A stretch of DNA of 64,000 nucleotides from Cunninghamia lanceolata (GCA_027924645.1 BSBN01000040.1:1736001-1800000); one strand, 5' to 3'. Shown: positions 1 through 12,776, numbered from the stretch's first letter. Notes: generated by a model from the sequence alone, not told the origin. Made by a program: numbers and translations.

Positions 1-100
1 ATCATAAATACTCCATGCATCTAATCAACATCATCATAACCCACATCATAATCCATAGCCTACATCGTACACATCATACATAAATCATCATACATATCAT
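1..100. other. Flank outside element G1
   Basis: This is AT-rich DNA dense in CAT/ATC motifs, with no gene. It ends at ATCAT, directly before the TGTTAACAAG end of the G1 LTR. ATCAT could be one half of G1's target duplication, but the other half lies beyond the window. A similar CAT-rich composition occurs inside the G1 LTR near 46000-46200. Confidence 0.4.
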
Positions 101-3100
101 TGTTAACAAGCAGGATTGCTCCCATTTATGCAAAGATGTGAAGCTCAACAATCCTGTGTAACATGGGATTAAACTCAGGCTATGGGTGACCTATGGTGAG
201 CTTGAACCTCTAGATTATGGGCTGGTTCCCGTGTAATTTTTCAATGGATTTATAACTTGATATGAAAAGGGTTGAAAGGATCTACTAAAAGCACTAAAAC
301 TGTAATTTAAAGTGTGGTGATGCACATAATTTGATAGAAAACTGCAACTCTAACTCACAATAGATCTCAAAAAATCTATCCACACAATCCACTTTTGGCA
401 ATATGATCACAAAAATGATTCTAAGGGAGGCTGGAAATAACTTTCTTTTTGAAGGAAAATAGGGTTCTCACAACATGAAAGAATATTTATTCCAATTGCA
501 CAACCTAAGACCTATGATTTCAATGCTATTCAATACATGCAAGTACAAATGAGACAATAATTTTAAAGGTTCTGATATTAAACACAATAAAATCTCATCA
601 AATCAATCACAAAAGCAGCACTAATGGAAAGGTAGACACTTGATTCAGCTGAAAAATATAGGAACACTTGCATAAAAAGATAAAGAATAGAACCTGTAAC
701 CTGATGTTATCTCTATAAATCCACAAAATATGAGTTACAAAAACTTCTTCTCTCAGCAACGTGTAAGAGAGCAAAAAGGAAAGAACTAGAAAAACCTAAG
801 TTTTTCTTACAATATATAATATGCTCTCAAAAAGACCTAAAAATGTCAACTATAGTCAACTGCCTCTAAAAATGATCTCTCAAAAATTGATCCACAAGCA
901 AGCATAAAAATCCCTAAAAATAAGGGCTATAACTGTCCCAATTTGAGCTAAAATAGCTCCAAACTACTCCTCTCTATTAGTTTGACCAAAAGGTGGACCA
1001 AACCCTCCAATTTTGACCAAAAAAACCATGCAAAGAAATCCAAAGAACCTTAGCTAACTCCATCCTCCAAGTTTGCATGATTTTGGGATGATCAAGCAAT
1101 GTGAGTAAGGAATAAAGTAATTAGGATGATTACTTTACTATGAGTTACAAATTTGTTCTATCTTTTAGACTTTACAACTTTGTGACAAAATAATAAAGTA
1201 ATTTATAATTATATTACTTTATTATTTGTTTACATTGTTTTAAGTTGCAAGGTCAAGCAAAAAATGGATGTATTTGTCTTCAAAAAGATTTAAAACAAAT
1301 AATAACTCCTTAGATCTCCCTTTGGATTTGTATAATTACATCAATGCATCCAATGATGATGTCAAAATTAAACAAACCTCCATGCATGAAAAAGATTAAA
1401 AAATATCCTCTTTTACCCCCTTATGTCTCCCATGCAATATGGTAATCTCCTTATGGAACATACATCATGCATTTGCATAAATTTCATGCATTATAAAAGA
1501 GTTTTTGATGTATTATTTGTGTCTTTATTGTGGTTTATATCTCCTCTGTGTCAAGCCACCATTAAAGCTTGATTTAGAGGCATTTCTCAAGGTTTTAGCT
1601 GTGGTCTTCTTCTACTTTGAAGCCATACTTTATAGGTGAGTCACTCTGCTGCCTTATTTATCTTTTTGTGAGAAGAAAAATGAAAGAAAATGCAACATAT
1701 GTTGCTCCTTTAGTCACACTCTCTCTGTTTTTTGCTCCACTGGTGTAATGAAAAGAACCTTCCACTTCTCTATATAATTTCATTATCCTAACTAATTTCT
1801 TCCATATACAGTTTGACATGAGTTTAAGAAAAAATAACGAAAGACATTTTTTTGATATTTGGTTAAAAATCATTACAAAACTCTGTTATTTTGAAGTCCG
1901 TGGCATAGTTCTGTATCTTGCATCATCTCTCTTCCCTTCTTGCTATTGGCCTCCATGGCATAAAAATACAAGAGTTTGTAACACATTTACTCTTTGGCAG
2001 TAGCAACGAACTAGGTTTTTCTCCATCATAGTATCTTACTGTTCTACTTTGGGAATGCAAAACACACAAAATTCTTCATTCTTTACCTGTAGATGTTTTT
2101 CCTTCTACATTTTGATGTGGGTTTTGACATTTTGTGAAGAGAAACATGTACCTGGCTGCAAACATATTTCTTGTTCTTATCTAGGTTCTATCCACTTTGT
2201 ATACGCAAAAATAATGATATCTATTGTTCTTTCATTTGTATTTGTCAACCCCTCTATGAATTTTGTATCTAAGAAGCTCATAATGAAAATATATGATATG
2301 GGTCTTGGTGCTTTGGAGAGATATATACTGTAGAAATAAAATCTTTGCATGAGCCTTAGACTATGATTATATTTGCACATTGGGTCTCCTCCTTGTATAT
2401 TTTTTGCAATGCTCAGTATACTCTTTCTCTTTTCTTTACTTTGGCTCCATGGTATGAGGGCTATGATGGCCTTTTGTGAAAAAAGTTCATATAAATGTAA
2501 CTGCAACTTCTTATATTTTGTAAGTCAAAAAGACTCCATTTTCTTTCTCTATCTTTATTTTTGTTCTTCTCTGCTATACAGAAGGTTATATTTCTGCTCC
2601 TTGATTTATCACTGCATCATTTTATCTGTTATCATGAAGAAACCTATTAGGGTTTGTGACCAATGACTCCTCTTTTTGCTTCTCTCTATTGTAAAAGGCA
2701 TATGCTGTAGCAAATAAAAGAGATATAATAAGGAACTAGTCTGAAAGAGTCTTTCTATTTTCTTTCTTTGTCATAAAAAGGTATTACTACTCTTTATCAT
2801 GGGCTAATGGTGATGGCATAGCATGTGAAGGTTCTTTGGCTGTAGCATTGTGACTCTCTTGCATACTCAGTGGCCTTTGATGACAGCTAACCTTTTTAAA
2901 AGACAATAGTCTTTCTCTCTTTCTCACTGCTCCATTTAGGCATCATATGCCTATATATATCTTTTGATCTTGTACACTGTACCTTATATCTTTACTTTGT
3001 ATGATTTTATGCATTTGGTGAAAGAAAAAGGAGTCTTATAGAATACCAACTACACTTATCTTCAATTTTATGAAATCCTCTTGGTACTTGTGACAGAGAA

Positions 3101-5280
3101 CATTATCTATTTCCTTTTTCCCTTTGTTGTTCCTTTTAGGCATTATATGCCTATATGTGCTAATATTGTGGTTTCTCTACTCCACTGTACCTTATATAGT
3201 GATGGAATATGGCCTATTTGAACATGAATATTGCAATATATAGAAGGCATGGGCATCCTCATGATGCAATCATATGATGTAGTCACATTGTTTCTTTTAC
3301 CTGTATATGTTGTTCCATTTATGTGGCATATCCCTGACTGTGTATGATCAAGAAAAGAGGCTTTTCTATAGATACATAAGTCAAATATCTTTGATGTTCC
3401 ATCATTTTCTTGCATACATTTGACTTATATGATGAACTATTCATATGCCTGAACTTGACATTGATATATTTGAAGAAAAAGAGAAAACTATGAAGTCCTC
3501 ATGATGACAACTATACTTGCATAGTTGTACCTTATAGTTGTTCCACTTGATTGTAATGAAACATGTACTATATGTCATTTGACATGACTGTACCTTTATC
3601 ATTTGATTATACTGCTCTCTTAGATCCATTGTTCCATCTTCTTTTGTGCACTTGTGTATTTGATGAAAAAGTAAGGAGAAAAGATAAAAATCTCTGCATG
3701 TGGTGAATGTCTTCTGCCTTATAATGGTACTATGAAACTTCATGGTGGTTGTTCCATTTGGTGACTGTAGCACTCTTATTAGCTTCTCAACTATAATAAA
3801 GGCTCATGTATGCCTTCATAGTCTTATGCTTTGTATTTATTGCTTGCTATCTCACTATCCTATATACCCTACTTGTCAATGATGGATGTAAATATTTGGA
3901 ACTTCTTCTTCTGACTGCTGCTACAGGTCTCACCTACTTGATATGTTTGATGTAGCTTTCAAATGGATGAATGATATGCATGATATTCTACACTTGATGT
4001 ATCCTTTGAAAAGATGACTGTACCTTGTGGTTCTCTTGATGGCACAATGGATTCCTTATGACTATAACACATGGCATTTGACTTGTCTGTCCCCCATGGC
4101 ATTTTATGATATAGATGTTCTCTTCATTTGTATTTGTTCATTGATATAGCAGCAACATGAATGTGATGTAATACCATAGTGTTTGGTCATCTTTTTCTCT
4201 TGGTTGTCAAAATAAAGTTTCACTTTGACATTAGACAGTTACCAAAGCTAGGGAATACCTCATTCTGATAACTGTCTACTCCTTTATGATTGCTCCAAGT
4301 TCATTGAACATTTCTTAGTTCTGGTAACTATCTATTGTCAGAATGCATTCTTTTAATGACACCTTGATAGAAAGTGTTTACAAATTGAATATTTATGAAT
4401 TAATAACAATATTTGAGTATGCTGAGCTCAACCCTTATGGGATCCCATTTTCTTCACATACTATTTCATAAGAATTGAATTAGTAACATGATTTCTCCTA
4501 TACCTGCATAGTGAACAAACAAGTTAGCATACAAAACATACCTTTGAAAGTTCAACGCTCTTTCTCATGATGATTTGGCTTTCATCTGATGATCTAATTT
4601 TTGCATATGTCTGATAATGATCCAACTATAGCATCATGATTGCAAATTTATATATCTTCTTATAAGGCATATGATGAGTTTGTATATCCAGAGCTCTAAC
4701 CAATTTTTTTTCCAACCTTGCAGGCTCATCATCCTAATTAGAAGCAAGAGACTGAAAACATGAAGATCAAGTTGCAAATAGGAGGATCAACCTTCATTTC
4801 AAGGCAATGATGGATATCACTTTCCTCATGTGTTCTTTTCCTTTACTTTATCTTCAGATGTATAGCTTGCATGATTTGTTGCATTGGCTCACTTTAGTCA
4901 TTCCCACGGCTTGTGTGGGACATATTTAAACATTCTCTTGTATAATTAGCTATTTTACTTATGCAATGATTTATATATGTTTTCCTTTCTGAATCAAATG
5001 CATAGCATAAAACAACTGAATCTAATTTAAAACACGTTTAAAACATGATGATGAAATGACAATTTATAAGTACCTTTCCTTTTGCACTGTACTGTGGTAC
5101 TTGAATAACTAGTAACATCATAACTAAAAGATGAAATTGGTTAGATACCTGTCATTCCTCATATGCCTATTCTCTTTCCCTTACATCAAATTTCACTTAT
5201 CAGGGTGGTTTAACAGTCCAACTTGAGCTTTCATATTATCTTGATAAATGATTCTTCGTTGCTTTCTTGTCAAGATAACA
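101..5280 (-). repeat. G1 3' LTR (right edge approximate)
   Basis: Bases 101 to about 2056 are a direct repeat of 44524-47282, which lies beside the G1 primer site, so this is the LTR copy downstream of integrase. The left edge TGTTAACAAG is clear. The right edge is not covered by the second copy. I propose 5280 because the sequence there ends CAAGATAACA, which mirrors the left end (TGTTA...TAACA), but no good polypurine tract follows, so the edge is uncertain. An LTR of about 5 kb would fit Ogre-like elements. This copy lacks about 850 bp present at 45880-46733. No convincing gene occurs inside: frames such as 2049-2333 and 2373-2666 are short and have no recognisable domain. Confidence 0.65.
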
Positions 5281-5667
5281 GGCATTAGACTGAGTGATCA
5301 TGCACTTAAAATTTTTTCTTTTATCCTCTTTGCAACAACTGCAATCTAAGCCTTTCTAAATTAGGTGTGAACATAATTTAGTAACATTTTTGGTGACCTC
5401 TTAGGGGTGTTTGCCTTCTAAACAAAATAGAACTAGTAGCCTTGCAATTCTATTTGGCATATGAGTCTTTTCTTTCTTAATACTTTGGAAAATCTCTTGC
5501 AACTCCAACTTATAGAAAACTACAATAACAAAACAAAACTGAAATTCAAACTAAATCAATCTGTTTAGGACATGGCCAACAAAATGTGCATGTGCACTTC
5601 TTGGAAAATGAAAACAAAACTAAAATGAAATGTGCAAAAGCACTTACTTGTAGCAAAAGCTTCTCTT
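5281..5667. other. G1 3' untranslated spacer
   Basis: AT-rich sequence lies between the putative LTR edge and the end of G1 pol. I see no gene and no clear polypurine tract. A pyrimidine run near 5320-5332 (a purine run on the element's strand) is a weak candidate. Confidence 0.35.
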
Positions 5668-6790
5668 CTAGTAACATAACTTGAGGTGAATCCCATTGAC
5701 AGGGATTGACAACACCTCTCCATCTAACTTTGCAAGCTAAAATGCATTGTGTTGCTTGCATTTTGTAATGATAAATGGGCCATCCTACATGGCATCAAAC
5801 TTGGTGTGTTTACTAGGTTTGCTTTTGAGCTCATCCCATTTGAATACTAGATCTCCTTCCTTAAAGATTCTTAGAACTGCCTTTCTATCAAAGGTCCTCT
5901 TCATTTGAGCTTGGTGCATCTCTAAGGTTTTTAATGCTTCTTTTTTGGTTTCTTCCAGCTCCATTAACTATGCAAGTCTAACCTCCATTGGTTGTTCCTC
6001 TAACAATTCAAGTTCCTTGATATAACTTAGAGTTGGTAACTCAACTAAAATTGGCAATTTGGCTTCTTTTCCGTAAGTTAGAACATAAGGTGAATTACCT
6101 ATAGCTCTCTTTGGAGCTATCCTATCAACCCAAAGGGCTACCTTCAACTTGTCATGTCAAGATCTCTGATTATCATCAACTATTTTCTTAATTATCTTAA
6201 TTAGATTCCTATTGGCTGATTCTGCTTGTCCATTACCTTGAGGGTAATAATTTGATGAAGTATTCAAAAATATATTATTCTTTATAGACCAATCAGAAAC
6301 TCTTAAACCAATGAATGCTAAAGCATTATCAGAAATAATTGAATGAGGAGTACCAAACCTAGAAACCAAGTCTTGATAGAAGTTCAAAACATAAGTTTCA
6401 TTTGCTTCCTTTAATGCAACTGCTTCAGTCCATTTTTTGAAGTAATCTATTGTAGTTAGTATCCATTTATGTCCTTGACTTGATGGTGGATTGATGGGAC
6501 CAATGAAGTCCAAACCCCACTGGCCAAATGGTTGTTCTACCTGAATTGGATGCAGAGGCATGGCTGCAAGCTTTTGCTTACCTACATACATTGGACATTT
6601 GTTGCATTTCTTCACCCAATCATGTGCATATTTAAACAATTCTAGCCAATAATAACCAGCTCTCATGATTTTTAGAGCTGTTGTTCTTGGTGCATAATGA
6701 CCTCCATCATGTCCATCATGAAATTCTTCCAATTTTTTTTGAATCTATTCTGGTTCTACACATTTTAACAAAACTCCATCTATTACAACA
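5668..6790 (-). pseudogene. pol: G1 pol: integrase
   Basis: This is the retroviral-type integrase that joins element cDNA to the chromosome. Reading from 6790 downward, the HHCC zinc-binding region is seen as HDGGHY...CNKC. The DDE core follows: WGLDFIGPI, then ISDN, then GNGQAESANR with the catalytic Glu kept. The chain ends in a C-terminal segment near 5700 with the typical gypsy ending IPVNGIHLK before a stop at 5668-5670. The best open stretch is 6157-6732. Stops and frame changes break the rest, so it is not functional as read. It follows the RNase H segment, as expected for Ty3/gypsy. Confidence 0.85.
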
Positions 6791-7008
6791 TAAGGGATGG
6801 CTTGCAGTCTGTAGTACCTTCTTTTTTATCTATTTAGACCTTGAGGACAGTCTTCAGTATGCAGATAATGAACCATTTTCTGCACCCAACTTGTAGGTGG
6901 GCTTGGGACAACATCTTGTTCTTTATTTTACAGCACTATCTCAATCTCTTCTACAGGTTCAGTGTTGTACTCTTCATTTTCTGCCAGTTGTTCACACAAT
7001 CCTTTGCC

Positions 7009-7264
7009 TTAGACAAGCTTTGTAACCTTGATTTGAATATCATATTCCATTACTTTTGTTATCCATCCTGCTCTTTTATCATTTAGATATTTACTAAGAA
7101 AGAATTCCTTGATTTTTGGATGGGCAACCATCAGTTGTATTCTATTGTTTGAAAGCATGTGTTTAAACTTCTTAAGGCTTCTTATGACAACCAATACATC
7201 TTTCTCAACAAATGAATACCTTACCTCATAATCATGCAGAATTTGGCTAAAGAATGCCACAAGT
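7009..7264 (-). pseudogene. pol: G1 pol: C-terminal half of RNase H, split off by T
   Basis: The translation LVAFFSQILHDYEVRYSFVE onward is the second half of the gypsy RNase H next to RT, ending in WITKVMEYDIQIKV. It continues in frame from the segment ending at 8230 once the 957-bp T insertion and one TGCT copy are removed: the 961-bp offset accounts exactly for the frame change. The domain would degrade RNA in RNA-DNA hybrids during reverse transcription. Confidence 0.85.
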
Positions 7265-7268
7265 TGCT

Positions 7269-8225
7269 GGGTAAAAGCACAAAGTTATGTCACACTTTTA
7301 TAAAGGAAATAGCTAACGATGATCCAACTTTTAAACTTGAATCACTAAAAAGTGACATATGTTTTAAATTTTGAAATGATGTAAACTAATAAAATATTTA
7401 TTTTTTAGTATATTTTATGTTTGTATTTTTTGAAAAAATTTAAAACATTATTTGAATATAGTTTTTAACAAATTGACACTATAATTTAGTTGCTGATAAA
7501 ATGCTAAAAAATGAAGTTACATGAGACGTCAATCTTTATATAGTAAGTTTTTTTTTTTTCTTCAATTTTTTTGTGTGTATTTATAACTTGAAACTTTAGT
7601 GCATGGATATATTTTTTCCAATTTTGATAAATATATTTTTTTAAATAAATAACAAAATGTGTGTATTAAAATGTAGTTGTTTCCATTCGACGTCAACTTT
7701 CATAATAAATATTTATCTAAAATAGAAAAAAAATTATACCATCTTGATATAGATTCTTTTATCTAGTGCATCATATTTTTTTCAAAATTTTTTAATAAGT
7801 TTTACTATTTTTCCTTCACATGGTAATTGACCTAATGTTTTGTGCTGATAACCTACTTTTAGTAAAAATAGAAAGGAAAATATAAATAATAATTAAACTA
7901 TATATATATTTGAAAACTAAACTTATAGATCTACAAAAGGGTATTTTTATATTTTAAAAAAAAAATTATTTACATGACTAGAAGTTGTTGAAATATCAAG
8001 TTTTTCAAATATATATATTTTTTGGGTAAATTGGCTTCATAGTGGTGCTACATATGCATTTAGCCAACAATTTTAGTTGGAAAAGTTGTGGACATATCTA
8101 ACTTAGCTAGAATGAATCTTACAAGATCATAGGTTTGACCAAAATTAATTTTTAGTTAGAAATACTTAAATTCACTTGTGCTGATAAGTCGGCTGAAAGT
8201 GTGACACAACTTTGTGCTTTTACCC
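7269..8225. mobile_element. T: 957-bp TIR element with 4-bp target duplication
   Basis: The ends are inverted repeats of 31 bp with two mismatches. The left end starts GGGTAAAAGCACAAAG at 7269, and the right end finishes CTTTGTGCTTTTACCC at 8225. It is flanked by TGCT at 7265-7268 and TGCT at 8226-8229. Excision of the element plus one TGCT restores the G1 RNase H frame without a gap, so both edges and the 4-bp duplication are firm. The interior is AT-rich with long A and T runs and no meaningful frame, so it is non-autonomous. Four bp does not match the usual Stowaway (TA), Tourist (3 bp), hAT (8 bp) or Mutator (9 bp) pattern. The superfamily is unknown to me. Confidence 0.9.
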
Positions 8226-9385
8226 TGCTCCAATCCTTCCTCATTTTGCTGATAGAGCATAGCTGAGATTGTATCAACACTACCAAATGCATACAAGATA
8301 AAATATTTATCAAAATTTAGATTATTTAGTGTTGGGGTAGAAAAAAGTGCCTCTTTGATTTCTTCAAAGCTTTGCTTACCTTCCTTTGTCCATCTGAAAG
8401 GAATATTCTTCTTTAACATGGCTGTAAGGGGCTGCAATAATGTTTCTATGTTTGGTATGAACCTTCTTACAAAGTTGATTCTTCTAAGAAAACTTTGTAA
8501 GCCTTTCTTATGAGATGGAAGAGGTAATGCTAAGATTGCAGAAATCCTTTCAGGATCTATGGATATTCCATCCTTTGATACTATATGTCCTAAAAGCTTT
8601 CCTTCATGTACAGAAAAAAATACTCTTTTTTGGGTTGAGTGAAACCCCAAATTCTCTACATCTTTAAAAAATTAGCCTTAGATGATAAAAATGGTCTTCA
8701 GTCTTCTTTGAAAACATAGTGACGTCATCTAGATATACAAGTACAAATTTATTTATGAGGCCTTGAAAAGCCATATCCATGGCTCTTTGGAATGTTGCAC
8801 CTACATTAGATAATCCAAATTTCATCTTCTTGTAAGCCATTGTACCCCATTTGGTAGTGAAAGCAGTCTTGTATTGATCTTCCTCTTTCACTAAAATTTG
8901 ATTGTAGCCTGAATAACCATCCAACAAAGAAAAGCTTTCTAATCTTGAAACAACTTGTAAGATTTGCTCCATTGATGGCAATGGGTAATGATCTTTTAGA
9001 GATGCTCTATTCAAGTCACGAAAATCAACACATAATCTGATTTCTCCATTCTTCTTTCTAACAAGAACTAAGTTAAAAACCCAAGATGTATGCTTAATTG
9101 GAAAGATTATGTTACCTTCTATCAACTTGTTTAATCCAATCTTCATGAGCACTTCTAGCTTTGGGTTTAATGGTCTTTGTTTCTATCTAACCAGTTTAGC
9201 CTTGGGTTCAAGCTCAATAGTGTGTTGAGCTAACTCAGGGTTAAAACCCTTTAGATCTCCATACTCCCAAGCAAATACATCACTAAATTCTCAGCACAGC
9301 TGAATAAAAGCTTTATGTTCTTCTTTTGTGCACACTTTTCAAAGTTTAAGCAGCTTCTCTTTGAATATCTCAATAGGCTCATAAT
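8226..9385 (-). pseudogene. pol: G1 pol: reverse transcriptase and start of RNase H
   Basis: The RT begins near 9380 with the usual gypsy lead-in (FAWEYGDLKGFNPELAQHTI) and proceeds through LCVDFRDLNRASLKDHYPLP, LLDGYSGYNQI and FGLSNVGATFQRAMD to the catalytic motif VYLDD (near 8730). A frame change near 8655 leads into GHIVSKDGISIDPERI and the connection and RNase H start, ending at EEGLEQ next to T. The conserved residues I can see are intact, but stops (for example near 9185) and the frame change disable it. It copies element RNA into DNA in virus-like particles. Confidence 0.9.
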
Positions 9386-9671
9386 GTTCCTATTTCACAG
9401 ATAAGATGGCTTTATCTCTCCTAACCTAATCATCAATGTTAAATATTGACTCTAAAGTTACCAAACCCTTAGGCAATTTATTTGACTTTAATTGTAATAT
9501 CTGATCATCATATTGTTGTAGCCATTTTTATTGATTTCTTGTAGAAAACTGAGCTTCTTCCATTAGAAAATTAACAATTTGTTCATCACTATCAAAGACT
9601 TGCCAACTGGTATTATTATTTGGTATGGATGGTCTCACAACAATTTTAACATAAAGAGGAGTATGAACAAT
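9386..9671 (-). pseudogene. pol: G1 pol: linker between extra RNase H domain and RT
   Basis: This stretch on the element strand carries broken coding sequence with acidic and polar residues and several stops. No domain is recognisable. It joins the extra RNase H-like domain to the RT lead-in. Confidence 0.4.
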
Positions 9672-10085
9672 TTATGTTGGAATATTATACTCAGCACCAA
9701 TAGCAGCCAATTTGTTAGCTTGTTTGTTATCAATTCTTAGTATAGATATCAAATTAAAAGCATCAAATTCATCTATCATATCCCAAACTCTATGTTTATA
9801 CAATTTCAAAAAATTAATTTTATTAGAAGCAATATTCCTCACTTGTTTTACCACTAATTCACTATCCTCAAAAGCTTTAAGTCATTTAATATTTCTTTTT
9901 CTAGCCCATTCCAATCCATGGACTAATGCCTCATACTCAACTGAATTATTTGAATAGCTGAAAGAAAAATGAAAAGATGAATAATACTTTTCACTTGTGG
10001 GAGAAACTAAAATAGCTCCTCCACCAGCACCAATTTTACTTCTAGAACCATCAAAATACAGCAACCAAACATCATTTTTAGATTG
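9672..10085 (-). pseudogene. pol: G1 pol: extra RNase H-like domain located before RT
   Basis: The frame starts with LYFDGSRSKIGAGGGAILVS, then has EYEALVHGLEWA, then (after a TGA stop near 9881) EDSELVVKQV, and ends DNKQANKLAAIGAEYN. These match the D, E and D steps of type-I RNase H. The last catalytic Asp position reads Asn or Lys rather than Asp. In Tat elements an archaeal-like RNase H normally lies between the RT-linked RNase H and integrase, as in element C here. In G1 it lies between protease and RT. The frame is the same as the RT that follows (frame shared by 10064, 9854 and 9152). Confidence 0.85.
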
Positions 10086-10262
10086 TACAGTTTGTTGATT
10101 TTATCCTTTTAACAGGTTTGGAATAGCAGCACCTTTCTCTTGGGTCATATAAACACCAAGACCTATTTCATCCATTTGATCAAAAGGATCTGTCTCATGA
10201 TTTTTTGCTACCCACTGGTCCAAAACTAAATCAGGTATGCCCTCTAAAGGTGTATTTGGGTC
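10086..10262 (-). pseudogene. pol: G1 pol: linker after protease
   Basis: Broken coding sequence rich in Asp and Glu on the element strand lies between the protease region and the extra RNase H-like domain. No motif is recognised. Confidence 0.35.
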
Positions 10263-10922
10263 CTAGACAGTAGTTGGTTCTTCTTGATCAAAAATTGAAA
10301 GATTAGCATTGATTGGACTAGGTGTATATGGTTCAAGATGGTCATTTTCTAATGGCTCTAATTTTATGGTGACTTTCGTACCATATCTGGTTCTAAAAAA
10401 TAGATGGGTCCAATCAAAAGATAAATAACCTCCTAGTTTTGTTGTGAAGTCTCTAGATAGACAAATGGCAAAGTGAGGTGGCAGATCAATAACATGAATG
10501 TCCTGGTGGATCACAAAATTGGGGCATGCATGTAAGGTAAGACCAAGATTTTTCAGCATCCCAACTGTATTAACTTTAGTACCATCTAATTGAACAACCC
10601 CTCTTGCAACAGGTTCATAATTCAAACCAAACTTATCAGCTAATTGTTTGGGCATCACGGAGCTACTAGCTCCTAAGTCAGTCATACAGTTATGAACTAG
10701 ATGGTTGCCAACTATCAAGGTAACATAAAAAGGGTGTGGTTTGCTCACTTGTTTTGGTTGTTTATTCTTATTTTGTGCTTCATTAGTGAGCATAACCTGG
10801 GGTTGACATGTTTGAGCTTCATTGGATAAAGATAACTGAGCTAAAGCATCTTGTAACAAATCTTTCTGACCTGGGATGTGTAATGCATCCAATATAGACA
10901 TGCTAACAGTGGCTTTCTTCAT
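10263..10922 (-). pseudogene. pol: G1 aspartic protease region
   Basis: The frame of 219 codons opens with VSMSILDALHIPGQKDLL, which resembles the segment preceding the protease in C (QISILDLLRSSPAHR). It continues FYVTLIVGNHLVHNCMTDLGASSSVMP, in which DLGAS occupies the place of the catalytic DTGA/DSGA of retropepsins. The change of Thr/Ser to Leu would probably weaken activity. The protease would cut the polyprotein during particle maturation. Downstream, an acidic tail leads toward the extra RNase H-like domain. Confidence 0.75.
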
Positions 10923-11219
10923 ATGATCAAGTATATTGAAAGAAGGACCACTAACTTTTTGCTAAATTCTAGGAACAGTAGCATCTGATTGTACTTTGTT
11001 TGGCTGAGATTGAGATTCTGGCTGTCTTTTATCAGCTGTTTGCTATCCTCTTGATAGAATATGAACATTTTGAGAAGTAGAAGCTTGAGGTTGACTTTAC
11101 CGACTTGCAAAAACTTGATTTTTGCCTTTATCAGTTTGCTATTGCACTTTGTCAGCTTGTTGTTATAACTTGACAGCCCTCTTTTTTGATCTAGTATTAG
11201 CTGCAATATTGGCAAATGA

Positions 11220-12776
11220 CTATTTCTGCCCTGGTAGTTGATTTACCCCACAAAAATCATTAACTTTCTAATTCATTAAAGAAACATCAGGATTATTGTG
11301 CTGAGTTTGAGAATCTAGATGGTCATTAACATCACTTGTTGTATTTTCAGCAGCAGCATAATTATTTTGGACCATGAGTGCTTGACTGACCACTCCATTC
11401 ATGCAAGTAGCCTAGTTATGAGGTTGGTTACATAGATAGCACCATGCATACTCTTGAGCCATATTATTTTGTATAGGCACAAGCTCTTTTGATGAGCTAA
11501 CAACATTGGGATTATACTATTGATTTGGCCTGTTGTTATAGTTTCTTCTCTATCCTTGGTAATCTACCTAATAAGGAGACCTATTTGCCAGATAAGGAGC
11601 TTGGTATGGTCTATTATTCTAATTTTGTTGCATTTTGAGACTCACTAAGTCATTACTAACAATCTACAATAACTTTGCTATATTTTGCTAATTACCCTTA
11701 AGCTCTTGTATATCAGAATGAATTGGATCAACATTATTTTTTATAGCTGTTTGATAGACAAAGGCTAGTATAGTAGGTTTTGATGCAATAGGAGGCACTA
11801 AAATTGGCATTAAGGGTTGAATGTCAGGAAATATAGGCATAGGAGGCCTTGGTGCAATTTTGCTAGCTTGTATTAAACTATTTTCAGCTCTAATAGCAAT
11901 ATCAAATGCACCTGGTAAAGTAACTCCACCTATTGATTGAATCATGACAACAATATCACTATTCAATGCTCTTAAATAATATAGAAATGCATGCTCAGGT
12001 GCAGGCTTTATCATTTCTATAATTCTATTCCATGTCCTTTGAAATCTGACATTTGCTCTTGTGGGGCCCTTTTGATAGTTTTCATTTACTCAACAAGTGA
12101 TAAATGATTTGACTTATCTTGAAACTATCTATTCAATGTAGCTCCCATTCATCCCATGATGTAATAGAATTAACTCTTAATCCTCTAAACCATTGAAGAG
12201 CTTTACCTTTCAAAGATGCTACTAACAACCTTAATGCTATATTTTCTTCTATAATATGATGAATAGCACACAATGATGCTACATCTCTGATGTGTTCTAT
12301 CGGTGTAGTTCCATCTTCACCGGTGAAACTAGGCAGACTTTTCAGTGCAACTACTGGTATTGCATCATGTTGCCTTAGATTTAATAGGTTTCCCCCATTA
12401 AAAGTCACAAATGGCTGATTTCTTAGTGGTGGTGATTGTCCAACTACTACCATCTAAATAATAGGTACTTGTACTGGTATCTCGTGAAAAATAGGCTCTT
12501 CTTTCAAGCTCCTCCTCTTCTTGAAAAATAATTTCTTCTTCTTCAACTTGTAATACAGGTTCCTCTTCCTCAAGCTCTTGAAAAATAGGTTCCTCTTGAA
12601 AACCAGGTACTTGTTCTCACAGACTTGCTGGTGGAGAACTATGAGGTATTGATGAAGAACTTGCAAATAAAGGATTTTGATGAGAAGTAAATTTTGGCTG
12701 TGTATTTGGTAGATTTGGTATTGCTGTACTTGTTGGCCTTATAACTCTATTTGCTTTCACCCTCCTTTTTGGTGGT
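11220..12776 (-). pseudogene. gag: G1 gag (missing its first codons, which lie at 44303-44361)
   Basis: Gag forms the particle shell and binds element RNA. On the minus strand the basic start (PPKRRVKANRVIRP) is followed by a Ser/Pro- and Glu/Lys-rich stretch. Then comes a clear retrotransposon gag core near 12133-12453 (LPSFTGEDGTTPIEHIRDVA ... ALQWFRGL) and its continuation at 11688-12014. A zinc-knuckle-like motif at about 11411-11446 reads WCYLCNQPHN, a stop, then ATC, giving a C-x2-C-x3-H-x4-C spacing. Several frame changes and stops break the chain. Its beginning was separated by the copia D insertion at 12781. Confidence 0.75.

Noticed and set aside
2049..2666. Two overlapping open frames of 94-97 codons
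   Set aside because: They lie in the G1 LTR, are low in complexity, overlap antisense frames, and show no domain.
5281..5332. Clear polypurine tract for G1
   Set aside because: The candidate purine run on the minus strand is not next to the best LTR end, so the edge at 5280 stays approximate.
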